DNA from: Bog-473 sp963741995
GTDB taxonomy: Bacteria; Actinomycetota; Acidimicrobiia; Acidimicrobiales; RAAP-2
Reading direction: 5' to 3'
Length of the DNA: 64,000 bases
Assembly (NCBI GenBank): GCA_963741995.1
Contig: CAVUKI010000001.1
Span: 682,001-746,000 of the forward strand
Below are positions 40,274 through 48,743 of the stretch, piece after piece. The notes under the pieces were generated by a model. It saw nothing but the letters and a program-made list of their open reading frames with translations. It was not told the origin of the DNA and did not search any database. Positions within the stretch are counted from its first letter, which is position 1; every line of letters begins with the position of its first letter. The translations under genes were made by a program, and so were the position numbers.

Positions 40274-42034
40274 CTATTCAATGACCGCCACGACGTCGCC
40301 GGCACCGACGGAATCGCCGGCGCTGACCTTGATCTCCTTGATCACTCCGTCCTTCTCCGCCGCGACGGCGTTCTCCATCTTCATCGCCTCGAGCAGACAG
40401 ATCGACTGGCCCACCTCGACGACGTCGCCCACATCGACGAGGACCTTCACGATGGTGCCCTGCATGGGGACGGTCACCTGCCCTGAACCGCTGCCGGCCA
40501 CCGCCGCCGCGGTGCGCTTGGGCCGTGCGGCCACCCGCCCGGGTGCCGCCGCCGTGCCGAGGTCCGGCACCCACAGGCGCACCGAGTAGCGCCGACCGTC
40601 GACCTCGGCGGTCACGTCGCGTTGCACGGTCGGCACTTCGTCCTCGGTTGCCGCCGGCGCCGGCGCGCCGGCCGGCTCGACGACCAGATCGCTCAGGTCG
40701 AGCGTGTCCTCCACCCATCTGGTCGAGTGGGTGCCCGCGACGAAGTCAGGGTGGCTCAGGATCGCCACGTCTGCCGGCAGCGTTGTGGCCACCCCTGTGA
40801 TGGTGGTCTCTCCGATGGCGCGCAGCATGCGGCGCCGGGCTGCCTCGCGGTCAGGGGCCCAGACGATCATCTTGGCGATGAGGTTGTCGTAGTACTGGGA
40901 GACCGTGTCGCCGGACTCGTAGCCGGCATCGAGGCGGACGCCGGGACCCGAGGCCGCATGGAACGACGTCAGGGTGCCCGGAGAGGGGGAGAAGCGCCCG
41001 CCACTGGGGTCTTCCGCGTTGATGCGGACCTCGATGGCATGGCCGTTCCGGCTGATGTCACCCTGGGTGAAGTCGAGTGGCTCGCCCGACGCGATGCGGA
41101 TCTGCCAGGCCACGAGATCGAGCCCGGTGACCAGCTCTGTGACCGGGTGCTCCACCTGCAAGCGGGTGTTCATCTCAAGGAAGTAGAACTCGCCGTCCTG
41201 ATAGAGGAACTCGACGGTCCCCGCGTTGTAGTAGCCGCAGGCCTGCGAGACCTTGACGGCGGCAGCCCCCATCGCCTGGCGGACCTCGTCGGGGAAGTCA
41301 GGTGCCGGGCTCTCCTCGACCAGCTTCTGGTGGCGGCGCTGGGCCGAGCAGTCGCGCTCTCCGAGCCACAGCGTGTTGCCGTGCTGGTCGGCGAGCACCT
41401 GCATCTCGACGTGCCGCGGCCACTCGAGGTAGCGCTCCAGGTAGATCTCCGGACGGCCGAAGTAGGCCTGGGCCTCGCGGGCTGCCGATTCCATCGCCTC
41501 CGCCGCCTCTGCTGCCGCGGTCACGACTTTCATGCCGCGCCCGCCACCGCCGTAGGCGGCCTTGATGGCGACCGGCCACCCGTGCTCCTCGCCGAATGCC
41601 ACTACCTCGTCGGCAGAGGTCAGCGGCTCGGAGCGGCCGGGGACCCCGGCGACGCCGACTTCCTCGGCCGCGAGCCGGGAGCTGATTTTGTCGCCCATGA
41701 CCTCAATGGCCTCGGGAGGTGGCCCAATGAATGTGACGCCACGCTCGGTAATGGCGCGGGCGAAGTCGGTGTTCTCCGAGAAGAAGCCGTAACCGGGGTG
41801 GACGGCGTCGGCGCCGCTCTCCTCAATGGCGTGGAGGATCGCCTCGGTGTTGAGGTAGCTCTCGGCTGCCGTCTCGCCGCCGAGGGCGTAGGCCTCGTCG
41901 GCCATGCGGACGTGCAGGGCGTCTCGATCGAGGTTGGAGTACACGGCCACCGTGGCGATGCCGAGCTCGCGGCACGTCCGGATCACCCGGACCGCAATCT
42001 CCCCACGGTTTGCAATAAGGACCTTCTGGATCAC
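40274..42034 (-). CDS. acyl-CoA carboxylase alpha subunit (biotin carboxylase plus BCCP)
   Basis: 586 aa, GTG start with a strong AAGGAGGAAAGG site. Biotin carboxylase occupies residues 1-445: 'QKVLIANRGEIAVRVIRTCR' at 3-22, the ATP-grasp glycine loop 'KAAYGGGGRGMKVV' near 157-170, 'EMNTRLQVEHPVTELVTGLD' near 285-304. A linker leads to the biotinyl domain, where Lys552 in 'LLEAMKMENAV' is biotinylated. Actinobacterial enzymes of this shape (AccA3 type) serve acetyl-CoA, propionyl-CoA or long acyl-CoA carboxylases with separate beta subunits; no beta subunit is in the window. Propionyl-CoA carboxylation would feed the mutase at 35168. Biotin ligase is divergent. Confidence 0.94.
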   Translation of the reverse strand: MIQKVLIANRGEIAVRVIRTCRELGIATVAVYSNLDRDALHVRMADEAYALGGETAAESYLNTEAILHAIEESGADAVHPGYGFFSENTDFARAITERGVTFIGPPPEAIEVMGDKISSRLAAEEVGVAGVPGRSEPLTSADEVVAFGEEHGWPVAIKAAYGGGGRGMKVVTAAAEAAEAMESAAREAQAYFGRPEIYLERYLEWPRHVEMQVLADQHGNTLWLGERDCSAQRRHQKLVEESPAPDFPDEVRQAMGAAAVKVSQACGYYNAGTVEFLYQDGEFYFLEMNTRLQVEHPVTELVTGLDLVAWQIRIASGEPLDFTQGDISRNGHAIEVRINAEDPSGGRFSPSPGTLTSFHAASGPGVRLDAGYESGDTVSQYYDNLIAKMIVWAPDREAARRRMLRAIGETTITGVATTLPADVAILSHPDFVAGTHSTRWVEDTLDLSDLVVEPAGAPAPAATEDEVPTVQRDVTAEVDGRRYSVRLWVPDLGTAAAPGRVAARPKRTAAAVAGSGSGQVTVPMQGTIVKVLVDVGDVVEVGQSICLLEAMKMENAVAAEKDGVIKEIKVSAGDSVGAGDVVAVIE

Positions 42035-42080
42035 GCTGGCCTTTCCTCCTTGAGGCGGACCTTCACAATTGCACGCACCC

Positions 42081-42086
42081 TATGGT
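42081..42086 (+). promoter_or_regulatory. -10 box TATGGT of birA
   Basis: TATGGT, seven bases (GTCTGCC), then the ATG at 42094. It overlaps an upstream in-frame ATG at 42082, which argues against using that codon. Confidence 0.5.
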
Positions 42087-42093
42087 GTCTGCC

Positions 42094-42870
42094 ATGTGGG
42101 GCGGGGAGTGGGACATCCACTGGCTCGACGAGGTCGACTCGACCAACACGTATGCCCGTGAGCGGGCCCGTGCGGGGGCGCCCGCCGGGCTGGTCGCCGT
42201 GGCCGACCACCAGACGGCCGGCCGGGGGCGACTCGACCGCCGCTGGGAATCGCCGCCTGGGGCGAATCTGCTGGCCTCGGTCCTCCTCCGACCCGATTGC
42301 GGAGGCGGTGCTGTGCACCTGTGTGCTGGGGCGGTGGCGCTGGCCGGGGCCGACGCCTGCCGCGAGGTGGCCGGGGTCGAGCCGGTGCTCAAATGGCCCA
42401 ACGACCTGCTCCTCGACGGCGCCAAGCTGGCCGGAGTCCTGGCTGAGGCCGAATTCTCCGGGCCGACCCTGACCGCGGTCATCGTGGGCATCGGGATCAA
42501 CGTGGCCTGGCCCGGGCCGGCCGAGGCCGGAGGTACCTGCCTGGACGACGCGGGCGGAGCGGCGCAGCCGGTGGACCGTCAGGTCCTCCTCCAGCGGCTG
42601 CTGGACGGCCTCGAACCCCGGTGTGTTCTGCTCGAGGAGCAGGCCGGGCGGCGCGCGCTGGCCGACGAGGTACGGCGGCGTTGCGCCACACTGGGCCAGC
42701 GGGTGCGGGTGACCCTGCCGGGGGAGGAGCTGGTCGGGGCGGCGCGCGCCATCGACGACGCCGGCCGTTTGATGGTCGACACAGCCAGCGGGCCCCGTTC
42801 CGTGAGCGCCGGAGACGTGGTGCATCTGCGCCCCGACCAGGGCTCCGAAGGGGCAAAGGGCCTGGGCTAA
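42094..42870 (+). CDS. birA: biotin-[acetyl-CoA-carboxylase] ligase
   Basis: 258 aa from the ATG at 42094, chosen for the -10 box seven bases upstream. It has no N-terminal helix-turn-helix, so it is a ligase only and not a repressor. Catalytic motifs: 'LDEVDSTNTYARERARAG' near 10-27, 'VADHQTAGRGRLDRRWESPP' near 36-55 (the G-R-G-R biotinyl-AMP loop), 'VLKWPNDLLLDGAKLAGVLA' near 100-119 (K-W-P-N-D) and 'VIVGIGINV' near 130-138. The C-terminal SH3-like domain ends the protein. It attaches biotin to the carboxylase encoded divergently 60 bp away. Confidence 0.95.
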   Translation: MWGGEWDIHWLDEVDSTNTYARERARAGAPAGLVAVADHQTAGRGRLDRRWESPPGANLLASVLLRPDCGGGAVHLCAGAVALAGADACREVAGVEPVLKWPNDLLLDGAKLAGVLAEAEFSGPTLTAVIVGIGINVAWPGPAEAGGTCLDDAGGAAQPVDRQVLLQRLLDGLEPRCVLLEEQAGRRALADEVRRRCATLGQRVRVTLPGEELVGAARAIDDAGRLMVDTASGPRSVSAGDVVHLRPDQGSEGAKGLG

Positions 42871-42873
42871 CAT
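42868..42873 (+). promoter_or_regulatory. -10 box TAACAT of the nucleotide-sugar operon
   Basis: TAACAT overlaps the birA stop and is followed by nine bases and the ATG of rfbB at 42883. It could drive the whole sugar operon to 49.8 kb. Confidence 0.4.
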
Positions 42874-42882
42874 GCCAGCCCT

Positions 42883-43893
42883 ATGCGCCTTCTCGTCACG
42901 GGAGGTGCCGGTTTCATCGGGTCGAATTTCGCTCGCTACTGGGTGGAACAACACCCCGGGGACCATGTCGTCGTCTACGACGTCCTCACCTATGCCGGCA
43001 ACCGACCAAGCCTGTCCGACATCGAGGACAGCATCGTCTTCGTGAAGGGGGACATCTGCGACCCGGCCGCAGCGGAAAAAGCGCTGCGGGGCGAGGAGAT
43101 CGACACGATTGTCCACTTCGCCGCCGAGTCGCACAACTCGCTGGCGGTGCTCAATCCGGGGTTGTTCTTCCGCACGAACGTCATCGGGACCCAGACCATG
43201 CTGGAGGCGGCCCACCAGGTGGGCGTGGAGCGGTTCCACCACGTTTCGACCTGCGAGGTCTACGGCGACCTGCCGCTCGACGCCACCGAGGCCTTTCACG
43301 AGGACTCGCCCTACCGCCCCCGTACGCCGTACAACGCATCGAAGGCCGGGGCTGACCACGCGGTACGGGCCTACGCCGAGACCTACGGCCTGCCCATCAC
43401 CATCACCAACTGCGCCAACAACTACGGCCCATTCCAGTTCCCCGAGAAGCTGATCCCGCACTTCTGCGCACTGGCACTCGACGACCGGGCACTGACGCTG
43501 TACGCCAGCACGGAGAACCGTCGCGAGTGGTTGCACGTGGACGACCACTGCACCGCTATTGATGCGGTGCTGGCCCGGGGGCGGGTGGGGGAGACGTACC
43601 ACGTCGGCAGCGGCGTGGAGGCGTCCATCATGGAGGTGGCCGACCGGATTCTCGCCACCCTCGGCAAGCCTGATTCGCTCAAGACGATCGTCCCCGATCG
43701 TCCCGGTCACGACCGGCGCTACATCCTCGACTCCTCCAAGCTGCGCAAGGAGCTCGGATGGACGCCGTCGGTGGAGTGGGAACAGGGACTGGCGGACACC
43801 GTGTCGTGGTACGCCACGAACCGCGACTGGTGGGAGCCATTGCGGGCCCGGGCGCCGATCGCCGAAGGGTCCTGGGGAACCGGAGAGGACTGA
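42883..43893 (+). CDS. rfbB: dTDP-glucose 4,6-dehydratase-like enzyme (RmlB) with Asp-to-Cys change
   Basis: 336 aa. NAD-dependent extended SDR. Cofactor motif 'LLVTGGAGFIGSNFARYW' at 3-20; 'VHFAAESHNSLAVLNPGLFF' near 77-96; Tyr150 and Lys154 in 'PYNASKAGADH'; 'ITNCANNYGPFQFPEKLIPH' near 173-192. These are RmlB features, giving dTDP-4-keto-6-deoxyglucose. In RmlB the active-site segment is STDEVYG, where Asp and Glu perform the dehydration; here residues 122-128 read STCEVYG, so the general-acid Asp is Cys124. The enzyme might still dehydrate, or might act on another nucleotide sugar. rfbD follows three bases later. Confidence 0.88.
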   Translation: MRLLVTGGAGFIGSNFARYWVEQHPGDHVVVYDVLTYAGNRPSLSDIEDSIVFVKGDICDPAAAEKALRGEEIDTIVHFAAESHNSLAVLNPGLFFRTNVIGTQTMLEAAHQVGVERFHHVSTCEVYGDLPLDATEAFHEDSPYRPRTPYNASKAGADHAVRAYAETYGLPITITNCANNYGPFQFPEKLIPHFCALALDDRALTLYASTENRREWLHVDDHCTAIDAVLARGRVGETYHVGSGVEASIMEVADRILATLGKPDSLKTIVPDRPGHDRRYILDSSKLRKELGWTPSVEWEQGLADTVSWYATNRDWWEPLRARAPIAEGSWGTGED

Positions 43894-43896
43894 GCG

Positions 43897-44817
43897 ATGC
43901 GGATCCTGATCACGGGGGCGAACGGGCAGTTGGGCCGCGACCTGGCCGACTGCCTGGCGGGGCGCGTGCCGCTCGGCGGACGGCGCTGTGCGCTGTTCGG
44001 CCCCGAGGGTCCCCGGCCCGGCCTCAACCACGAGGTGCTGGCCACCGACATCGACACCATGCGGGTCGACGACCGGGACGCCGTCCTGGCCACTTTCAGC
44101 GCCTTCCGACCCGAGCTCGTCCTCCACGGTGGCGCGTTCACGGCGGTCGAACGCTGCGAGACCGAGGTCGACGCCGCCTTCGCGGTGAATGCGACGGGCA
44201 CCCGTCACGTCGCCGAGGCGGCCGCCCTGGTCGGTGCACACGTCGTCTACGTGTCCACCGACTACGTCTTCGACGGCACCGCCTCACGCCCCTACCGGGA
44301 GTGGGACGCCCCGAACCCGACCTCGGTCTACGGCGCCTCCAAGCTGGCGGGCGAGCGGGAGTGCCGGCCCGGGTCCACCATTGCGCGGACGAGCTGGCTG
44401 TGCGGGGCCCACGGCGCCAACGTCGTCGTCACCGCGCTGCGGCTGGCCGGCGGCGACGGTGCGCTGCGCTTCGTCGACGACCAGCACGGGTCGCCGACCT
44501 TCACGGCCGACCTGGCGCCCGCCCTCGTGACCCTCGGCCTCGACCGCCGACCCGGCATTTTTCACGTCACCAACGGCGGCGCCACCACCTGGTGGGGCCT
44601 GGTACGGGCGGTACTGGCCGAGGCCGGAGCCGACCCCGAGCGGGTGCGGCCCATCAGCACAGACGCGCTCGAACCACCGCTGCTGGCACCCCGTCCGGTG
44701 TTTTCGGTGCTGGACAACATGGCCTTGCGCCTGAGCGGGCTGCCGGCACTGCCCGATTGGCGGGACGCGCTGGCCCGGCTCGTGCCCGCCCTCCGGGGCC
44801 AGTTGGCGGCGCTATGA
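43897..44817 (+). CDS. rfbD: dTDP-4-dehydrorhamnose reductase
   Basis: 306 aa. Last step of dTDP-L-rhamnose synthesis, NADPH-dependent. The nucleotide-binding start is 'RILITGANGQLGRDLADCLA'; 'HGGAFTAVERCETEVDAAFA' near 71-90 is the R-D-x-V-D-x-A equivalent; 'VVYVSTDYVFDGTASRPYRE' near 115-134 includes the catalytic Thr-Asp-Tyr segment; 'SVYGASKLAGEREC' near 143-156 supplies Tyr and Lys of YxxxK; and 'RTSWLCGAHGANVVVTALRL' follows. It is close behind rfbB, and its stop overlaps the ugd start as ATGA. The epimerase RmlC and thymidylyltransferase RmlA are not in the operon. Confidence 0.9.
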   Translation: MRILITGANGQLGRDLADCLAGRVPLGGRRCALFGPEGPRPGLNHEVLATDIDTMRVDDRDAVLATFSAFRPELVLHGGAFTAVERCETEVDAAFAVNATGTRHVAEAAALVGAHVVYVSTDYVFDGTASRPYREWDAPNPTSVYGASKLAGERECRPGSTIARTSWLCGAHGANVVVTALRLAGGDGALRFVDDQHGSPTFTADLAPALVTLGLDRRPGIFHVTNGGATTWWGLVRAVLAEAGADPERVRPISTDALEPPLLAPRPVFSVLDNMALRLSGLPALPDWRDALARLVPALRGQLAAL

Positions 44818-46130
44818 GCCCGTCGGCCAACGACCGCACCAACCGGCGGGCCGTCGCCGTCATCGGCGCTGGTTATGTGGGATTGCCGACGGCAGCGACG
44901 CTGGCGCACTTTGGCCACCACGTGGTGCTGGCCGAGCGCGAGCAGTCCAAGCTGTCGGCGTTGCGCTCTGGCCGCATGCCGATTGTGGAGGCCGGCCTCG
45001 ACGAGCTGGTGGCCGGCGGCGTCGCGGCAGGCAATCTCCATTTCACCGACTCGGCGGTCGACGCGGTGGCCGGGGCTGCGTTTGTGTTCCTGTGCGTGCC
45101 GACACCCCAGAGCGCCGACGGTTCGGCCGACCTGTCCTACGTCGAAGCGGCGGCGAAGGAGATCGCGTCGTCGTTGGAGCCCGGGGCGATTGTCGTCAAC
45201 AAGTCAACCGTGCCCGTCGGCTCGGCGAACATGGTCGAGCGGGTGATCGGCCGCCCCGATATCGGCGTCGTCTCCAACCCAGAGTTCCTGCGGGAGGGCA
45301 CGGCGGTGCTCGACAGTCTTAACCCGGACCGGATCGTGGTGGGTGCGGACGACGCGCGGGCGGCGGTCAAGGTCGGGGAGCTGTTCTCGTCGACCCGGGC
45401 GCCGCTGATCGTGACCGATGCCACGACGTCGGAGACGATCAAGTACGCGTCGAACGCCTTCCTGGCCACCAAGCTGAGTTTTGTGAACGCCCTCGCCGGC
45501 CTGTGCGAGGAGGTGGGAGCCGACGTCCGCGACGTGCTGCTCGGCCTTGGCTACGACAAGCGCATCGGGTTCGAGTTCCTCCGCCCCGGCCCGGGATGGG
45601 GCGGCTCGTGCCTCCCCAAGGACACCAGGGCGCTCCTGCACATCGCAAGCGAGGCGGGCTACGACTTCTCGCTGCTGGCGGGGGCCATCGCCTCCAACGA
45701 CGAGCAGTTGTCGCGGGTGGTGGCCAAAGTGGAGACGGCCTGCGGCGGTTCGGCAGACGGAGCCACCATCGCCGTGTGGGGCCTCACCTTCAAGGCCAAC
45801 ACCGATGACCGTCGCGACTCACCGAGCCTGCAGATCGCCCATCGGCTGGCCGACCTGGGAGCCACGGTCCGGGCGTTCGATCCCACGGTCGACGCCGAGA
45901 CCGACGTCCCCGACCTGCATGACCTGCAGCTGCTGGCCGACCCCTATGCGGCGGTGGCCGGCGCCCGCGCCCTCGTGGTGCTCACCGAGTGGGACGAGTT
46001 CCGCTGGTTGGATTTCTCCCACGTCTTGACCGCCATGGCCGAGCCCAACATCGTCGACGCCCGGAACCTGCTCGATCCGGCCGCTGTGCGCCGGATGGGC
46101 TTCTCCTACACGGGGATCGGGCGCCAGTGA
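44814..46130 (+). CDS. ugd: UDP-glucose 6-dehydrogenase
   Basis: 438 aa from the ATG that overlaps the rfbD stop. It oxidises UDP-glucose to UDP-glucuronate with two NAD+. NAD site: 'VAVIGAGYVGLPTAATLAHF' near 14-33. 'VVNKSTVPVGSANMVERVIG' near 124-143 and 'SNPEFLREGTAVLDSLNPDR' near 151-170 are family signatures. The catalytic Cys is in 'GPGWGGSCLPKDTRALL' near 259-275, and 'WGLTFKANTDDRRDSPSLQI' near 321-340 is the C-terminal nucleotide-sugar motif. Its product is the substrate of the decarboxylase encoded next, with a GTGA overlap. Confidence 0.95.
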   Translation: MSPSANDRTNRRAVAVIGAGYVGLPTAATLAHFGHHVVLAEREQSKLSALRSGRMPIVEAGLDELVAGGVAAGNLHFTDSAVDAVAGAAFVFLCVPTPQSADGSADLSYVEAAAKEIASSLEPGAIVVNKSTVPVGSANMVERVIGRPDIGVVSNPEFLREGTAVLDSLNPDRIVVGADDARAAVKVGELFSSTRAPLIVTDATTSETIKYASNAFLATKLSFVNALAGLCEEVGADVRDVLLGLGYDKRIGFEFLRPGPGWGGSCLPKDTRALLHIASEAGYDFSLLAGAIASNDEQLSRVVAKVETACGGSADGATIAVWGLTFKANTDDRRDSPSLQIAHRLADLGATVRAFDPTVDAETDVPDLHDLQLLADPYAAVAGARALVVLTEWDEFRWLDFSHVLTAMAEPNIVDARNLLDPAAVRRMGFSYTGIGRQ

Positions 46131-47077
46131 GCCGGGTCGTGGTGGCCGGCGGAGCCGGCTTCCTCGGTTCGCATCTGTGCGACCGCCTCGTCGAGCGGGG
46201 CGACACGGTCGTCTGCCTCGACGATCTTTCCACCGGATCCCGAGAGAACGTGGCGCACCTCATCGGCCACGACCGGTTCAGCCTCGTCGTCACCAACGTC
46301 AGTGAGAAGGTCGAGCTGCCGGACGCGGACGCGTCCAAGGTCGACGCCGTCTGCAACCTGGCGTCCCCGGCGTCGCCGCCGGCCTACCTCGCCCGCCCCT
46401 TCGACACGCTCGCGGTGGGCAGTGAAGGTACGCGCCGTTTGCTCGAGTTGGCCCGGGAGCACGAGGCGCGGTTCTTGATGGCGAGCACCAGCGAGATCTA
46501 CGGAGACCCCGAGGTGCATCCGCAGGTGGAGAGCTACCGGGGCAATGTCGACCCGACCGGACCACGCAGCGTCTATGACGAGGCCAAGCGCTTCTCCGAG
46601 AGCATGACCATGGCCATGCACCGGACGCACGGCGTTGACGTGGGCATCGTGCGCATCTTCAACACGTACGGCCCGCGCCTGTCCGCCGGCGATGGTCGCG
46701 TCGTCTCCAACTTCATCGTCCAGGCGTTGCGCGGTGAGCCGTTGACGGTCTACGGGGACGGGAGCCAGACGCGGAGCCTGTGCTTCGTCGAGGACGAGAT
46801 CAGAGGGCTGCTCGCGCTCCTCGACTCCTCACTGGTCGGGCCCGTCAACATCGGGAACCCCGATGAGCGATCCATGCTCGAGCTGGCGTACTTCGTCCTG
46901 GAGGTGAGCGGGTCAGGGTCGGATATCGTGTTCGAGCCGTTGCCGGCGGACGACCCGACCCGCCGATGCCCTGATATCAGTCTGGCGCGGCGCGCGTTGG
47001 GCTGGGAGCCCCAGATCGGCCTGCGAGAGGGCATCGAGCGCACAATTCAGTACTTCGCGGACAGAGTGCAAGACTGA
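46127..47077 (+). CDS. uxs: UDP-glucuronate decarboxylase (UDP-xylose synthase)
   Basis: 316 aa, GTG start overlapping ugd. Extended SDR: 'VVVAGGAGFLGSHLCDRLVE' at 4-23, 'CNLASPASPPAYLARPFDTL' near 76-95, catalytic segment 'LMASTSEIYGDPEVHPQVES' near 114-133, then 'GPRSVYDEAKRFSESMTMAM' near 144-163 with Tyr and Lys, and 'RIFNTYGPRLSAGDGRVVSN' near 174-193. The S-E-I-Y-G-D-P and Y-D-E-x-K-R signatures are those of UXS, which converts UDP-glucuronate to UDP-xylose. Coupling to ugd supports this. It may supply xylose or arabinose-type residues for envelope glycans. Confidence 0.9.
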   Translation: MSRVVVAGGAGFLGSHLCDRLVERGDTVVCLDDLSTGSRENVAHLIGHDRFSLVVTNVSEKVELPDADASKVDAVCNLASPASPPAYLARPFDTLAVGSEGTRRLLELAREHEARFLMASTSEIYGDPEVHPQVESYRGNVDPTGPRSVYDEAKRFSESMTMAMHRTHGVDVGIVRIFNTYGPRLSAGDGRVVSNFIVQALRGEPLTVYGDGSQTRSLCFVEDEIRGLLALLDSSLVGPVNIGNPDERSMLELAYFVLEVSGSGSDIVFEPLPADDPTRRCPDISLARRALGWEPQIGLREGIERTIQYFADRVQD

Positions 47078-47084
47078 CGATCAG

Positions 47085-47853
47085 ATGACGGAGCCAGGCG
47101 TGCCAGAGAACGATGTGACCGCCGCGGGCGAAATGACCGAGGAGATCCCGCCACGGACCTACGAGACATTGACCGTCATCGTGCCGGTCTTCAACGAGCG
47201 CGCCACTGTGGCAGAGGTCATCCGTCGTATGCGCGCCGTCGAGCTCCCCGTGGTGCTCCAGATCGTTGTCGTCGATGATGGGTCGAGCGACGGTTCCGAC
47301 AAAGTGCTTGGTGCCATCGAGGACTCGACCGTACGGGTCCTGCGCCACAAGGTGAACCAGGGCAAAGGCGCAGCCATCCGCACCGGATTGGCCGGGGCGC
47401 GCGGCGACCTCGTCCTGATTCAGGATGGCGACCTCGAATACGATCCCAACGATTGGCCCCGCCTGCTCGAGCCGATTCTGCGAGGGAAGGCACGCGTCGT
47501 GTACGGCAGCCGCTTCACCGGCGAGCGCAAGAACATGATGCCGCTGCACTGGATCGGCAACCGTTTTCTCTCGCTCGTCACCAACGTGCTCTACAGCTCG
47601 ACACTGTCCGACATGGAAACCTGCTACAAGCTGTTCGATTCCCGCGTGCTCGAAGGTCTGACTGTTGTCTCCGACCGTTTCGACTTCGAGCCCGAAATCA
47701 CCGCCAAGGTGCTCCGCCGCGGCCACCGAATTTACGAGGTCCCGATATCGTACGCGGGCCGCGAGCATCACGAGGGGAAGAAGATCACCTGGCGCGATGG
47801 TTTCGAGCGCGCTCCGGGCCCTCGTGAAGTTCCGCTTCACCCGGGAGTACTGA
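47085..47853 (+). CDS. family 2 glycosyltransferase (polyprenyl-phosphate sugar synthase-like), 3' frameshift
   Basis: Restoring the frame gives about 255 aa. The GT-A fold is clear: 'TLTVIVPVFNERATVAEVIR' near 29-48, 'IVVVDDGSSDGSDKVLGAIE' near 60-79, 'HKVNQGKGAAIRTGLAGARG' near 88-107, and the DxD-type 'LIQDGDLEYDPNDWPRLLEP' near 111-130. 'ETCYKLFDSRVLEGL' and 'VPISYAGREHHEGKKITWRD' match dolichyl-phosphate-mannose-synthase-like enzymes. After TWRDGF the frame breaks; removing one G at about 47805 yields 'SALRALVKFRFTREY' and the stop at 47853. It lacks C-terminal membrane helices, so it likely acts as a peripheral membrane enzyme. Next glycosyltransferase starts 7 bp later. Confidence 0.88.
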
Positions 47854-47860
47854 GCCCCGG

Positions 47861-48739
47861 GTGTCCGGCACGATCGGCGGCATTGTGGTCGACCACGACG
47901 CCGGGCCGTTGCTCGAAGGTTGCGTCCGCTCCCTCCTCGAGAACGGGGCCTCGCCTATTGTCGTGGTCGAGAACGGGGCGGCCGGCAGCGCCGCCGCCGC
48001 GCTCGAGGATCCGCCGGTCGGGCCGAATGCGGAGTCCGTGCTGCTCGTGCGGCCCGGTCGCAACGTGGGCTTCGGCGCCGGGGTCAACCGGGGTCTGGCG
48101 GCGTTGGCCGGGGCGTCGGCGCCGCCCGAGTGGATCCTCGTCTGCAATCCGGACCTCGTCGTCCACCCGGGCGCGCTCACCGCACTGCGCCAGGTGCTCG
48201 AGACCGAGCCGGCCTGGGCGTTGGTCGGGCCGCGTATCTTCACCGAGACCGGTGCGGTGTACCCCTCGGTGCGCAACTTTCCCTCCCTCTCGGATGCGGC
48301 CGGCCACGCGCTGCTGGCGCTGTTCAACCCGGAGAACCCCTACACGCTGCGCTACAACCCCGGTACGCCAGAGGGCAACGTGGTGACGGGGGCCGGATGG
48401 GTGTCCGGTTCGTGCTTCTTGGCCCGGCGCAGCGCGCTCGAGGAGTTGGGAGGCTTCGACGAGGCCTACTTCATGTACAACGAGGACATGGACCTGTGCT
48501 GGCGTGCCCACGATGCCGGTTGGGGGGTGGGCTTCGCCGGGACGGCCGAGGTGACCCACGTGCAGGGAGTCAGCACGGCGCGCCATCCCTACCGGATGAT
48601 GGCGGCACACCACCGCTCGGCCCTCCGCTTCACTTCTCGGACCACCAAGGGCTGGCGCCGCGCCGCGCTGCCCCTGGCGGCCTTGGTGCTGGGGGTGCGC
48701 ATGGCCATGGCCACCCTCCGCATCGCCCTCAGCCACTAA
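47861..48739 (+). CDS. family 2 glycosyltransferase (rhamnosyltransferase/WbbL-like)
   Basis: 292 aa, GTG start. Features: 'IGGIVVDHDAGPLLEGCVRS' at 5-24, 'VRPGRNVGFGAGVNRGLAAL' near 63-82 (N-x-G-F-G-x-G-x-N), 'WILVCNPDLVVHPGALTALR' near 90-109 (metal-binding D), 'GAGWVSGSCFLARRSALEEL' near 177-196 and 'GFDEAYFMYNEDMDLCWRAH' near 198-217 (E-D-x-D-L-C-x-R). This set is typical of rhamnosyltransferases using dTDP-rhamnose, the expected product of the upstream rfb genes. Likely adds rhamnose to a lipid-linked cell-wall or polysaccharide intermediate at the cytosolic membrane face. Confidence 0.9.
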   Translation: MSGTIGGIVVDHDAGPLLEGCVRSLLENGASPIVVVENGAAGSAAAALEDPPVGPNAESVLLVRPGRNVGFGAGVNRGLAALAGASAPPEWILVCNPDLVVHPGALTALRQVLETEPAWALVGPRIFTETGAVYPSVRNFPSLSDAAGHALLALFNPENPYTLRYNPGTPEGNVVTGAGWVSGSCFLARRSALEELGGFDEAYFMYNEDMDLCWRAHDAGWGVGFAGTAEVTHVQGVSTARHPYRMMAAHHRSALRFTSRTTKGWRRAALPLAALVLGVRMAMATLRIALSH

Positions 48740-48743
48740 CGCA

